64,000 bases of DNA from Myxococcales bacterium (GTDB taxonomy: Bacteria; Myxococcota_A; Polyangia; Palsa-1104; JAEUJZ01): the NCBI GenBank assembly GCA_016794465.1, contig JAEUKA010000014.1, forward strand, positions 62,001 to 126,000, written 5' to 3'. Positions within the stretch are counted from its first letter, which is position 1. Every line of letters begins with the position of its first letter. Below, one piece after another: positions 1-6,743 of the stretch. Both the position numbers and the translations under genes were made by a program. Under the pieces are notes generated by a model. The model saw only the letters and a program-made list of their open reading frames with translations, made no database searches and was not told the DNA's origin.

Positions 1-199
1 TGGGAATCACCGCAACACTTCCCGTTCGCTCCAGGTGTTCACTGAGCGCTTTGGTCAGTCGCAGATCGACACTCTTTCCCTTTGCAACACCTACGACCAG
101 CACTCGATCTTCTCTGGACTGTGCGAAGGAAGTGGCGGGAGCAGACAGCCATGCGACCGCACAGACCAGCGCTGAGATGGATGAGGAATTCACTGTCAT
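1..199 (-). CDS. Exported protein, N-terminal part only (runs off window start)
   Basis: The reading frame opens with ATG at 199 and stays open to base 1, giving 66 residues and no stop. The first 26 residues form a signal peptide (MTVNSSSISALV, a hydrophobic stretch, then SFA before Gln27). The visible mature part, containing VLVVGVAKGKSVDL and ALSEHLERTG, has no family I can name; the LVVGVA strand followed by a helix suggests an alpha/beta fold. The start is supported by GGAG eight bases upstream and by a consensus sigma-54 promoter at 244-258 that would leave a leader of about 33 bases. It lies downstream of, and in the same direction as, the FHA-sigma54 activator gene, so it is probably one of that activator's targets. 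Confidence 0.72.
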   Translation of the reverse strand, partial: MTVNSSSISALVCAVAWLSAPATSFAQSREDRVLVVGVAKGKSVDLRLTKALSEHLERTGSVAVIP

Positions 200-243
200 G
201 ATTGGATCTCCAAGCACAATCGACACTGCTAGCCAGAGCCAAA

Positions 244-258
244 GCAAGGGCAGTGCCA
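244..258 (-). promoter_or_regulatory. Sigma-54 (-24/-12) promoter, best match in window
   Basis: Read on the minus strand the site is TGGCAC, five bases, then TTGC, which is the sigma-54 consensus with exact GG-N10-GC spacing (GG at 257-256, GC at 245-244). The predicted start of transcription is near 232, about 33 bases before the ATG at 199. It lies between the activator gene (395-1789) and the exported-protein gene it would drive. No -10/-35 pair competes with it in this gap. Confidence 0.75.
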
Positions 259-394
259 CCGCAGCAAGACCGCCCCTTCGGGCGATACTTGTCGTCGGAA
301 ATCGACCAAATGTAGACTGATGATGGACTCGGATGGGGAACCGCATGTGGCAGTGAGCAGCCCCTTGGCCCACTCACCGCCCATGGGCCAGCCA

Positions 395-1789
395 CTAGAC
401 AGCGGAGCTATTCGCAGGCGGTCGAAAATCACTGGCCGTTAGACCATGCAGCGCAAGGTAGCGTCGCACTGAGCGGCGATCACAGCCGAGGTGATGCGCC
501 ACCCGCGAGACATTCCCTCTCTCGGTCTGCATGAAGTTGCGCAGCTGTTCTTTCGATGGCACAAGATGGGGTGGCGTGTCGTCGCTGCGCCGCTTGTCTG
601 GTCGCACCGGCTTTTGTTCGGAAGTGGATCGTCCGTGCTCTTCGTCATCATCAAACGCGCAGGGACTCTCAAGCTGCTCAATCTGCTTCTTGATGTGGAG
701 GGTCGAGCGCTCAATCCGCAGCTGCTGCGACAGGTTGTACAGCTGTCGAACATTGAGCGGCCAGTCATGACGCAGCAGAACCTGAACAAAGTCCGCATCG
801 AGCAGCGCCTGGCTCTCTGGATAAAAGTGCAGCAGCAAGGGAATGATGTCTTCCCGCCGATCACGAAGCGGCGGAATGTTGATCTGAAACTGTGCGATGC
901 GACTAAACAGCTCCTTTCGGAAGGTACTCTTTTCACCTTCACTCCACAAAAGCTGGTTCGTCGCGGCAATCAAGCGGAAGTCGGTCGCGATCGGCGTGTC
1001 GGCTCCCAGCGGAGTGACTTCGTGCTCGGCCAAGACCCGAAATAACCGAGGCTGAAGCCGAGGGTCCATGTCCCCGATCTCATCCAAAAAGAGCGAGCCG
1101 CCATCGGCTGCCCGGAAGCACCCCTTGCGCGCCGTAGCCCCGGTAAACGCACTCCGTGTGTTGCCGAAAAACTCTGCTTCCGCCAGCGTCTCCGGAACCG
1201 CAGCACAGTTGATCGCCACAAACGGGCCGCCGCTGCGCTGGCTCAGCTGATGAATCGCGCGCGCCACCAGCTCCTTGCCGCTTCCTGTCTCTCCGCGCAA
1301 CAGAATCGAGACGCGATCTTCCACCGCCGCGCGCGCAATGCTGCAGCGCAGATCCTTCATCACCAAAGAGATTCCCACCAGACTAGGAATCTTGGCGTCA
1401 TCGGGCTTGACCGGCTCATAGCGAACCATGCAGAGGGTATTGCCAAGTCGCAGCACCTCGCCATCCTCGACGCGGTGCCAGTCCTCGGACTTGTGCAGCT
1501 GCTGCCGACCTACCGAAGTTCCGTTCTTGCTAACGTCGCGGACAAAGACAACTCCGTCCGTTTCGCTCACCTTGATCTTGGCGTGGATCTTGGACATTCC
1601 TTCATCGCTTGGGAATGCCAGCACACCCTCTGCCTCACCGCGACCAATGGCTGTCTCTCCTTTTAGTAGAGAGTAGATCGCTCTTCCTTTGTAGGAAGGA
1701 GAGTAGAGGACCCGAAGCTGCGGTGCGCCTCGTCGCTCACTCTTGCCGGGCAGGACCTTGGGAATCGTCTTCGTTCGGTTCTCCATCAT
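395..1789 (-). CDS. FHA-domain sigma-54-dependent transcriptional activator
   Basis: This is a bacterial enhancer-binding protein of 464 aa from the ATG at 1789. A TTG at 1825 would give 476 aa; neither start has a clear ribosome site. An N-terminal FHA domain (roughly residues 20-120; GRG, SKIHAKI, SKNGTSVG) replaces the usual receiver and should read phosphothreonine signals from Ser/Thr kinases. The AAA+ domain follows, with Walker A GETGSGKE, Walker B SLFLDEIGD and the remodelling loop SAFTGA in place of GAFTGA. A Fis-like helix-turn-helix ends the protein (RVAHHLGCDRRSVRRYLALHGL region). A kinase gene at 2455 and three sigma-54-type promoters nearby make it a likely local regulator. What is inferred rather than seen is the kinase-to-FHA link. 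Confidence 0.92.
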   Translation of the reverse strand: MMENRTKTIPKVLPGKSERRGAPQLRVLYSPSYKGRAIYSLLKGETAIGRGEAEGVLAFPSDEGMSKIHAKIKVSETDGVVFVRDVSKNGTSVGRQQLHKSEDWHRVEDGEVLRLGNTLCMVRYEPVKPDDAKIPSLVGISLVMKDLRCSIARAAVEDRVSILLRGETGSGKELVARAIHQLSQRSGGPFVAINCAAVPETLAEAEFFGNTRSAFTGATARKGCFRAADGGSLFLDEIGDMDPRLQPRLFRVLAEHEVTPLGADTPIATDFRLIAATNQLLWSEGEKSTFRKELFSRIAQFQINIPPLRDRREDIIPLLLHFYPESQALLDADFVQVLLRHDWPLNVRQLYNLSQQLRIERSTLHIKKQIEQLESPCAFDDDEEHGRSTSEQKPVRPDKRRSDDTPPHLVPSKEQLRNFMQTERGNVSRVAHHLGCDRRSVRRYLALHGLTASDFRPPANSSAV

Positions 1790-1929
1790 GGATTCAGTAT
1801 CGCCAAACCGCGCAAGCTCCTTCAAGTGGGCAGATCGTCCTCGTGATGCCCATGCCTGCCCATGGGCAGCCCCCTCTTTTTGAACCGGCCCGCTGACGTT
1901 TGCGACTGGGCCTTCCTCCGGAGTTTCGC

Positions 1930-1946
1930 TGGCATGTCCCGTGCAA
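1930..1946 (+). promoter_or_regulatory. Sigma-54 promoter for the 1963-4902 unit
   Basis: TGGCATG, four bases, then GTGCAA keeps exact GG-N10-GC spacing (GG 1931-1932, GC 1943-1944). It departs from consensus at one base in each half. The predicted transcript start is about 1956, only seven bases before the ATG at 1963, so the first gene would be nearly leaderless. It faces away from the activator gene, the usual arrangement for an activator and its target. Confidence 0.6.
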
Positions 1947-1962
1947 CACGCAATCAGTCAGG

Positions 1963-2448
1963 ATGAACAAGAAGCCCTTTTTCCTACATCTGCAGCGCAG
2001 TCCAGTCCTTCCCGTGATGGCGATGTGGCTCTGGTCGATGCTGATGTCGTGGCTGCCATCGTCCACACTCCATACGGATCAGATCGGCAAGCTCCGCTGG
2101 TTTTTTGCGGGGCGACCGATGCTGCACCTCACGCTGGGAGAGCAGGGACACAGTCCGAAGCCCAAGAAGTACCAAGTCAGCATTCGCTGGAACGGAAGCG
2201 AGCAGTACCTGGCAGAGTTTGCCGTGTCTACCGATCTGCTTCGGACGCTGTCCTTCGCAGCACCTCCAGAGCGCTTGCAAGCGGCCTTGCAAGTGGAAGT
2301 GAAGATCGCAGGTCTGGATGAGAATGGCTGCATCATCGAGGGTGGCGCGCAACACATAGACCGTTCAGCTCGCCATCAGGACACTTCCCTCGATGAAGAG
2401 ATCCATGTAGATATGAAGGCGCTTCCCCACGCGCTCTGCATCTCGTAA
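1963..2448 (+). CDS. Hypothetical exported or membrane-anchored protein
   Basis: A 161-aa protein of unknown family. It starts with lysines and a long hydrophobic segment (residues about 4-35, rich in Leu, Met and Trp) that looks like a signal peptide or anchor. The rest is a compact domain with alternating strands (KKYQVSIRWNGSEQYLAEF, ALQVEVKIAGLDENG), reminiscent of a small beta-rich domain. The ATG at 1963 is chosen because the sigma-54 site at 1930-1946 lies between it and the earlier in-frame start at 1900. Its stop is six bases from the ATG of the kinase-FGE gene, so the two are almost certainly co-translated and may work together. Confidence 0.6.
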   Translation: MNKKPFFLHLQRSPVLPVMAMWLWSMLMSWLPSSTLHTDQIGKLRWFFAGRPMLHLTLGEQGHSPKPKKYQVSIRWNGSEQYLAEFAVSTDLLRTLSFAAPPERLQAALQVEVKIAGLDENGCIIEGGAQHIDRSARHQDTSLDEEIHVDMKALPHALCIS

Positions 2449-2454
2449 AAGGCC

Positions 2455-4578
2455 ATGATGGACGCCACATCGAAGACCGAGACTGCGACCGAACATCTCC
2501 TTCCGGAGGTCGAGAGCGCCACCGATCATCCCCTTCCAGAGGAGCGCAGAGATCCACTGCTCGGTGTCTCCATTGGCAACCACCGAGTCGTCAAGTTGCT
2601 CGGCGAAGGCGGAATGGGCGCCGTGTACGAAGCCGTACACAACAGCACTGCGCACAAGATTGCGGTGAAGTTTCTGCGTGCAGACGCAATCGGTGACCTG
2701 GAGTCAGAAGCGACGCGGCGACAGCGCTTTCATGATGAAGCCAAGGCGCTGGGTGAAGCGCACCATCCCAATCTGGTCGAGTTCTTCGATTCCGGAGAGC
2801 TCCCAGATGGCCAGGTCTACATCAAGATGGAGCTTTTGCAGGGCACGACGCTGCGGGACTTTGTCGAGGCACACGAAAAGAAGCTGTCGCCCTCCTTGGC
2901 CAAAGAGCTGACGCGGCAGATTGCTTCGGCGCTCGCGCTGATTCACAGCAAAGGCATCGTCCATCGTGATCTCAATCCCCGCAACCTGATGGTACTGCCA
3001 GACTCTTCGGCGCGCGAAGGCTTGCGGGTCAAGATATTAGACTTCGGAATTGCCAAATTTCTCCACCGACAAGAGGACCGCACCCGCACCAACTCTCAGC
3101 TGGGAACGCTGCGCTACATGTCGCCGGAGCAGTGTGAAGCCGCCAAGTCTGTCGATGAGAGCACCGATATCTATTCGCTGGGACTGATCCTGTTTGAGCT
3201 TTTGACCGGAGAGCTGCCCTATCTGGTTGCTGACAACGACAGTGCTTTCAAGTGGATGGATGCCCATATTCATCGCGCACCCCGCTCGCTGCGCACCCTG
3301 TGGTCGGATGCGCCGGCGCCGCTGGTGAAGCTGGTGGGAGAGATGCTCGACAAACATCCCGAGTATCGACCGAAAGCCGCCGAGATCGTTGCCCACCTTG
3401 AAACCGGCGATAAGATTCCCGAAAGGCGCGGCCTGATCAGCACCAACCAGACCCTGGCATTCTTGATCGGGAGCGCGCTGTTGCCGTCGGTAACTAGCAT
3501 CAGCTTTGTCCTCCTCAAGCCGCAGCCCGCAGCCCGCAGCTCTGCAGAACTAGCGGCGCTGGCAGCCACCCTCAGCCCGGCAGATATAGCATCGCTGGCA
3601 GCTATCAAGCCACCGATCCGGACCGAAGCCCTCAGCCCGGCAGAGCTAGCGGCGATGGCGAGCTGGACTCCGGAAGGAATGGTCCTCATTCCTCCGACAA
3701 AGTTCCTGATGGGCGAGACAGAAGCGCAAGCCAAAGAAGGACTCGAGATCTGTATCGCGCGCCATACTGCCAAGAACTGTCCGCCTGATTTTTATCGTCG
3801 CGCAACCGTGCAGAGATTCGTATCCGTAGATGCGTTCTATCTAGATCAGTTTGAGATGACCAATGCCCGGTTTTTGGAAGTCCTACGCACCTTCAAGCAG
3901 CCGCTGCGTCGTGAAAAGTCAGGTCAGGTGTACCTCGTGGATGGTGAACAGCACGAGACACTGATGTTTCACTGGGGCCAGGAAGGTCCGACAGGAAGTG
4001 GACTGTTCTATGACAAAGATGGCGAGCTGAAAGTCCGCCCTGGCTTTGAAAAGCTTCCCGTGGTGCAGGTCACGCACGAGGGAGCGCGCCGGATCTGTGA
4101 AAAGCTCGGCAAGGAGCTCCCCACAGAAGCTCGCTGGGAAGCAGCGGCGCGTGGCAGTGATGGACGACTGTTTCCGTGGGGCAACGATCCGCCGCGCTGC
4201 GATGGCGTGACGTTCGATCGCGTCAAAGGCGGAGTCTGCTCAGTCTGGGGAATCGAAGGCCCTACCGCTGTTGGAAGCCAGCCGCAGGACAAGACTCCAT
4301 TAGGAGTTCACGATCTGGCCGGCAACGTCTGGGAGTGGACCAGTGAGCCGTTTGTCAGCACCTATCAAGACTGCGGCTCCTGTCGCAATCCGGCTGCCAA
4401 AAAGGAACTGCCGGCCAACCCGACCACAGCCCAGTACACAGTCCGTGGTGGCAGCTTTAGGATGAGCGCAGATGTTGCGCGCGCAGCAAGTCGCTCGACC
4501 GTTGTTGGAAATGATACGTTACCGAGCCTTGGATTCCGATGTGCATTGAGCGCGACATCGGGCAGGGATTCGCAATAG
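2455..4578 (+). CDS. Ser/Thr protein kinase fused to a formylglycine-generating-enzyme (SUMF1-type) domain
   Basis: A 707-aa three-part protein. Residues about 45-310 are a Hanks-type kinase: LGEGGMGAVYEA glycine loop, IAVKFLR lysine, HRDLNPRNL catalytic loop, LDFGIAK, and YMSPEQ. The catalytic loop has Asn where HRDLKPEN has Lys, so activity should not be assumed. A hydrophobic span near 335-355 predicts a cytoplasmic kinase with an external C-terminus. A linker with repeated LSPAELAAMA-like units follows. Residues about 390-705 are an FGE-sulfatase domain: MVLIPPTKFLMGE, LPTEARWEAAARG, GLFPWG-like RLFPWGND, LAGNVWEWTSEPF, VRGGSF and GFRCA. In FGE relatives this fold makes formylglycine or binds ligands; here it may be a sensor. 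The gene is coupled to the exported protein upstream. Confidence 0.93.
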   Translation: MMDATSKTETATEHLLPEVESATDHPLPEERRDPLLGVSIGNHRVVKLLGEGGMGAVYEAVHNSTAHKIAVKFLRADAIGDLESEATRRQRFHDEAKALGEAHHPNLVEFFDSGELPDGQVYIKMELLQGTTLRDFVEAHEKKLSPSLAKELTRQIASALALIHSKGIVHRDLNPRNLMVLPDSSAREGLRVKILDFGIAKFLHRQEDRTRTNSQLGTLRYMSPEQCEAAKSVDESTDIYSLGLILFELLTGELPYLVADNDSAFKWMDAHIHRAPRSLRTLWSDAPAPLVKLVGEMLDKHPEYRPKAAEIVAHLETGDKIPERRGLISTNQTLAFLIGSALLPSVTSISFVLLKPQPAARSSAELAALAATLSPADIASLAAIKPPIRTEALSPAELAAMASWTPEGMVLIPPTKFLMGETEAQAKEGLEICIARHTAKNCPPDFYRRATVQRFVSVDAFYLDQFEMTNARFLEVLRTFKQPLRREKSGQVYLVDGEQHETLMFHWGQEGPTGSGLFYDKDGELKVRPGFEKLPVVQVTHEGARRICEKLGKELPTEARWEAAARGSDGRLFPWGNDPPRCDGVTFDRVKGGVCSVWGIEGPTAVGSQPQDKTPLGVHDLAGNVWEWTSEPFVSTYQDCGSCRNPAAKKELPANPTTAQYTVRGGSFRMSADVARAASRSTVVGNDTLPSLGFRCALSATSGRDSQ

Positions 4579-4590
4579 GGGAGAAATCAC

Positions 4591-4902
4591 ATGCCCGACC
4601 ACAAGTCATCTAGATCATCCACCACTTCCGATAGGAACGCCGTCGAACACCTCCGGGACGGCCTGGCCAGCGGACAGCCAGCGCCCAACGTCAAAAACGA
4701 TCCGCCCAAACCACCCGAAAAGCCCGGTGATAGCGGGTCCGGTACACGCCGCCCGCACAGTGGTGGAGACGATCGCGCACGGCCTGTCAGGACTCCACAC
4801 GGAGCCCTCCATTCTGTGAACGGACCGCTGCGTGGCGACGATGATCCGCCACCGCCGCCACCAGACGCTACATCCGGAACACGCGGTCCGCGCCCGCGCT
4901 AG
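4591..4902 (+). CDS. Small proline-rich, probably disordered protein
   Basis: A 103-aa ORF starting 12 bases after the kinase-FGE stop, with a strong ribosome site (GGGGAG, seven bases before ATG). The composition is dominated by Pro, Gly, Arg, Asp and Ser, with a run of six prolines near the C-terminus, no hydrophobic segment and no recognisable domain. The position makes it the third gene of the sigma-54 unit. Its role is unknown; short disordered proteins of this kind can be kinase substrates, and it has many Ser and Thr residues, but that is inference. The good ribosome site and spacing are the main reasons to call it a gene. Confidence 0.55.
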   Translation: MPDHKSSRSSTTSDRNAVEHLRDGLASGQPAPNVKNDPPKPPEKPGDSGSGTRRPHSGGDDRARPVRTPHGALHSVNGPLRGDDDPPPPPPDATSGTRGPRPR

Positions 4903-4910
4903 TCCTCGCC

Positions 4911-4963
4911 TTCCCTCCGTACTCTGTTGCTTCCCTACTCTGTTCCTTCCCTACTCTGCTTCC
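4911..4963 (+). repeat. Three imperfect pyrimidine-rich repeats
   Basis: Three head-to-tail copies of a unit near TTCCCTACTCTGTTCC lie at 4911-4930, 4931-4946 and 4947-4963. They sit in the 308-base gap after the Pro-rich gene (4903-5210). The gap otherwise contains a sigma-54-type site at 5151-5166 and no convincing ORF. The tract is almost purely pyrimidine on the plus strand; it could separate the two transcription units. Confidence 0.6.
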
Positions 4964-5150
4964 TTCCACACGCTGTCTGTCTCTCTGTCCTGCTCTCACC
5001 AGAGTCAGCGGCTGCCCACACGTTTCATCGCCGCCCATGGGCCCGCTCACAGGGCACTTTCGATCGATTCCCAAAGGGGTACATGTCGGAAGCACCAACT
5101 TCGGCAGTGATTTTCATCACTTAACCTCGAAACGCCCGGCGCTGATCGCT

Positions 5151-5166
5151 TGGCACAGGGCTTGTA
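5151..5166 (+). promoter_or_regulatory. Probable sigma-54 promoter for the membrane protein-CHAT unit
   Basis: TGGCAC, five bases, then TTGTA. The -24 half is perfect and the spacing is right, but the -12 half is TTGT instead of TTGC. The predicted start is near 5177, leaving a leader of about 33 bases before the ATG at 5211, the same as for the promoter at 244-258. The one mismatch at the conserved GC lowers confidence. Confidence 0.5.
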
Positions 5167-5210
5167 ATAGGACTCTGCCAACCTACGTCTACTCGCAAGG
5201 AGCGCTGTCC

Positions 5211-5774
5211 ATGACATCCCTGACTCACGCAGTGTCCGCAACGCCTCGACCTCTCCGTGACCGTGCCGCTGACAGTCGTGAAACCCTGTCGGTTGACTGC
5301 AGCGCGCTGGCTGCTCTGTGTCGTCCCGAAACGGAGGAGGAAGCCGAAGCAGAGATCGATGCTGGCGATGCCGTTCCGCAGCCCATCGAAGAGGAACAGA
5401 TCACTCGCCCCTACCCCGATGAGGTCTACGTCCAGATGATGATGAGCGCCACCAAAGGAGCCGCCCAGCCTGCGCCCAGTGCCACTCCCAGTGCCGCCGT
5501 CACCGTCGAACCGGAGCCCACGCGCCGGCCCATTCTGCCAGGACTTCGCAGCACGAGCAGCAACCTGATGGAGCTGGTGCTTCTGTTTGCAGGTGCCATC
5601 GCGCTGCCGGTGTTCACGGTGATCAGTCTGCAGTCCGTGGCCACTGCAACACCGGTAGTGATCGCCGCGCCAGCGCAGACCCCCCGGCAGTCCGTACCCA
5701 AGCCAGAGCCCACCGTGACTCTTTCTGGATCGGCCCCGCAGCCCAGCCAGCCAGCGTCCGCGATCCCGCAGTGA
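5211..5774 (+). CDS. Single-span membrane protein with acidic N-terminus
   Basis: A 187-aa protein. The start at 5211 is supported by AAGGAG eight bases upstream. The N-terminal half is acidic (residues about 40-65, including EEEAEAEIDAGD) and predicted cytoplasmic. One transmembrane helix follows at about residues 115-137, starting NLMELVLLFAGAIALPVF, and then a Pro/Ser/Ala/Gln-rich tail of about 50 residues outside. There is no family match I recognise. It sits 75 bases upstream of the CHAT protease gene behind its own sigma-54-type promoter. A membrane partner, anchor or substrate for the protease is a reasonable guess, not shown. Confidence 0.6.
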   Translation: MTSLTHAVSATPRPLRDRAADSRETLSVDCSALAALCRPETEEEAEAEIDAGDAVPQPIEEEQITRPYPDEVYVQMMMSATKGAAQPAPSATPSAAVTVEPEPTRRPILPGLRSTSSNLMELVLLFAGAIALPVFTVISLQSVATATPVVIAAPAQTPRQSVPKPEPTVTLSGSAPQPSQPASAIPQ

Positions 5775-5849
5775 CCACTACTTTCTTGCGCAATGAACTC
5801 CTCCTTCCGCTTGCAATCTTTGCTACATTCCGGTGCCGGAGACAATCTC

Positions 5850-6743
5850 ATGGCCGACGAGCAAATCCGCATCCTCTTCCTGGCAGCCAATCCAAAAACG
5901 ACCGCCCCGCTCGACCTCGATACCGAGTTCAATCAGATTGAATCGGCACTGGGGGAAACCCGAAACACCACGCGCATTCTGCTGCAGCACCGGTGGAAGC
6001 TCAGTCGAGATCAGCTGCTCGACTTCCTCCTTCAGTACCGACCACACATCGTTCACTTTAGTGGACACGGAACCGAAGACAACCTGCTGCTGCAAGATCG
6101 CGAAGGGAATGCCTGGCCACTCGATCGCGCCACCGCTCGCGCAGCGTTTAAGACCACCGCCAACACCACTCGCATGGTCGTACTCAACGCCTGTTATTCG
6201 CGCGACGTAGCAGAGGATGTATCCGAAGTGGTCGACTGTGTGGTTGGCATGTCGCAGCCGGTCTATGACAACACCGCGATCCGCTTCGCATCCGCTCTGT
6301 ACCGAGGACTCGGCGATGGACTGAGTGTCCGCGAAGCATTTGATCGAGCGCGCGCGCAGATTGAAGTCAGCGGACTGAAAGGCGCTACCGTTCCGCAGAT
6401 CTTGACCAAGCCCGCACTTGATCCGCGCACTGTGTATCCACTGGACTGGATCTCTGCGCCGCGTACTCCAGAGGGCTTGTCGACCGTAGGGTACAGAATC
6501 AATCCGCAGGATCTGTCTCGTCTCAAACCGAGTGACCAGCCAGATCGCCCGACGGTGCGGCGGCTCCTTGACAAGCACATTCCTGATGACGCCAGCTTTG
6601 ATGCCTTTGTCCTCGATCATTTTTCCGAAGTGAAGCGGCGATTTTCGGGAGGAATGGATCGCATCCAGAAGACCAACCTCCTGCTGACCATCAAGGAACC
6701 CAGCGAGGTCCACGCCGCCCTTCAGATCCACCTACAAGGGTGA
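5850..6743 (+). CDS. CHAT-domain caspase-like protease with C-terminal effector-associated-type domain
   Basis: A 297-aa protein. Residues 1-200 form a CHAT peptidase of the caspase/separase fold with the catalytic pair visible: His73 in VHFSGHG and Cys115 in VLNACYS. Residues about 232-295 (RPTVRRLLDKHIPDDASF to the GMDRIQKTNLLL segment) look like the small helical effector-associated domains that link NTPase or kinase sensors to effectors in bacterial conflict systems. The ATG at 5850 is preferred over 5793 because GGAG lies eight bases upstream. The 3' end overlaps the convergent gene at 6732 by 12 bases. In this family cleavage of partners often triggers defence or cell death; a partner here could be the membrane protein at 5211. 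Confidence 0.88.
   Translation: MADEQIRILFLAANPKTTAPLDLDTEFNQIESALGETRNTTRILLQHRWKLSRDQLLDFLLQYRPHIVHFSGHGTEDNLLLQDREGNAWPLDRATARAAFKTTANTTRMVVLNACYSRDVAEDVSEVVDCVVGMSQPVYDNTAIRFASALYRGLGDGLSVREAFDRARAQIEVSGLKGATVPQILTKPALDPRTVYPLDWISAPRTPEGLSTVGYRINPQDLSRLKPSDQPDRPTVRRLLDKHIPDDASFDAFVLDHFSEVKRRFSGGMDRIQKTNLLLTIKEPSEVHAALQIHLQG

Noticed and set aside
5793..5849. Earlier start for the CHAT gene at 5793
   Set aside because: No ribosome site precedes it, while the ATG at 5850 has GGAG at good spacing and opens directly into the CHAT fold.
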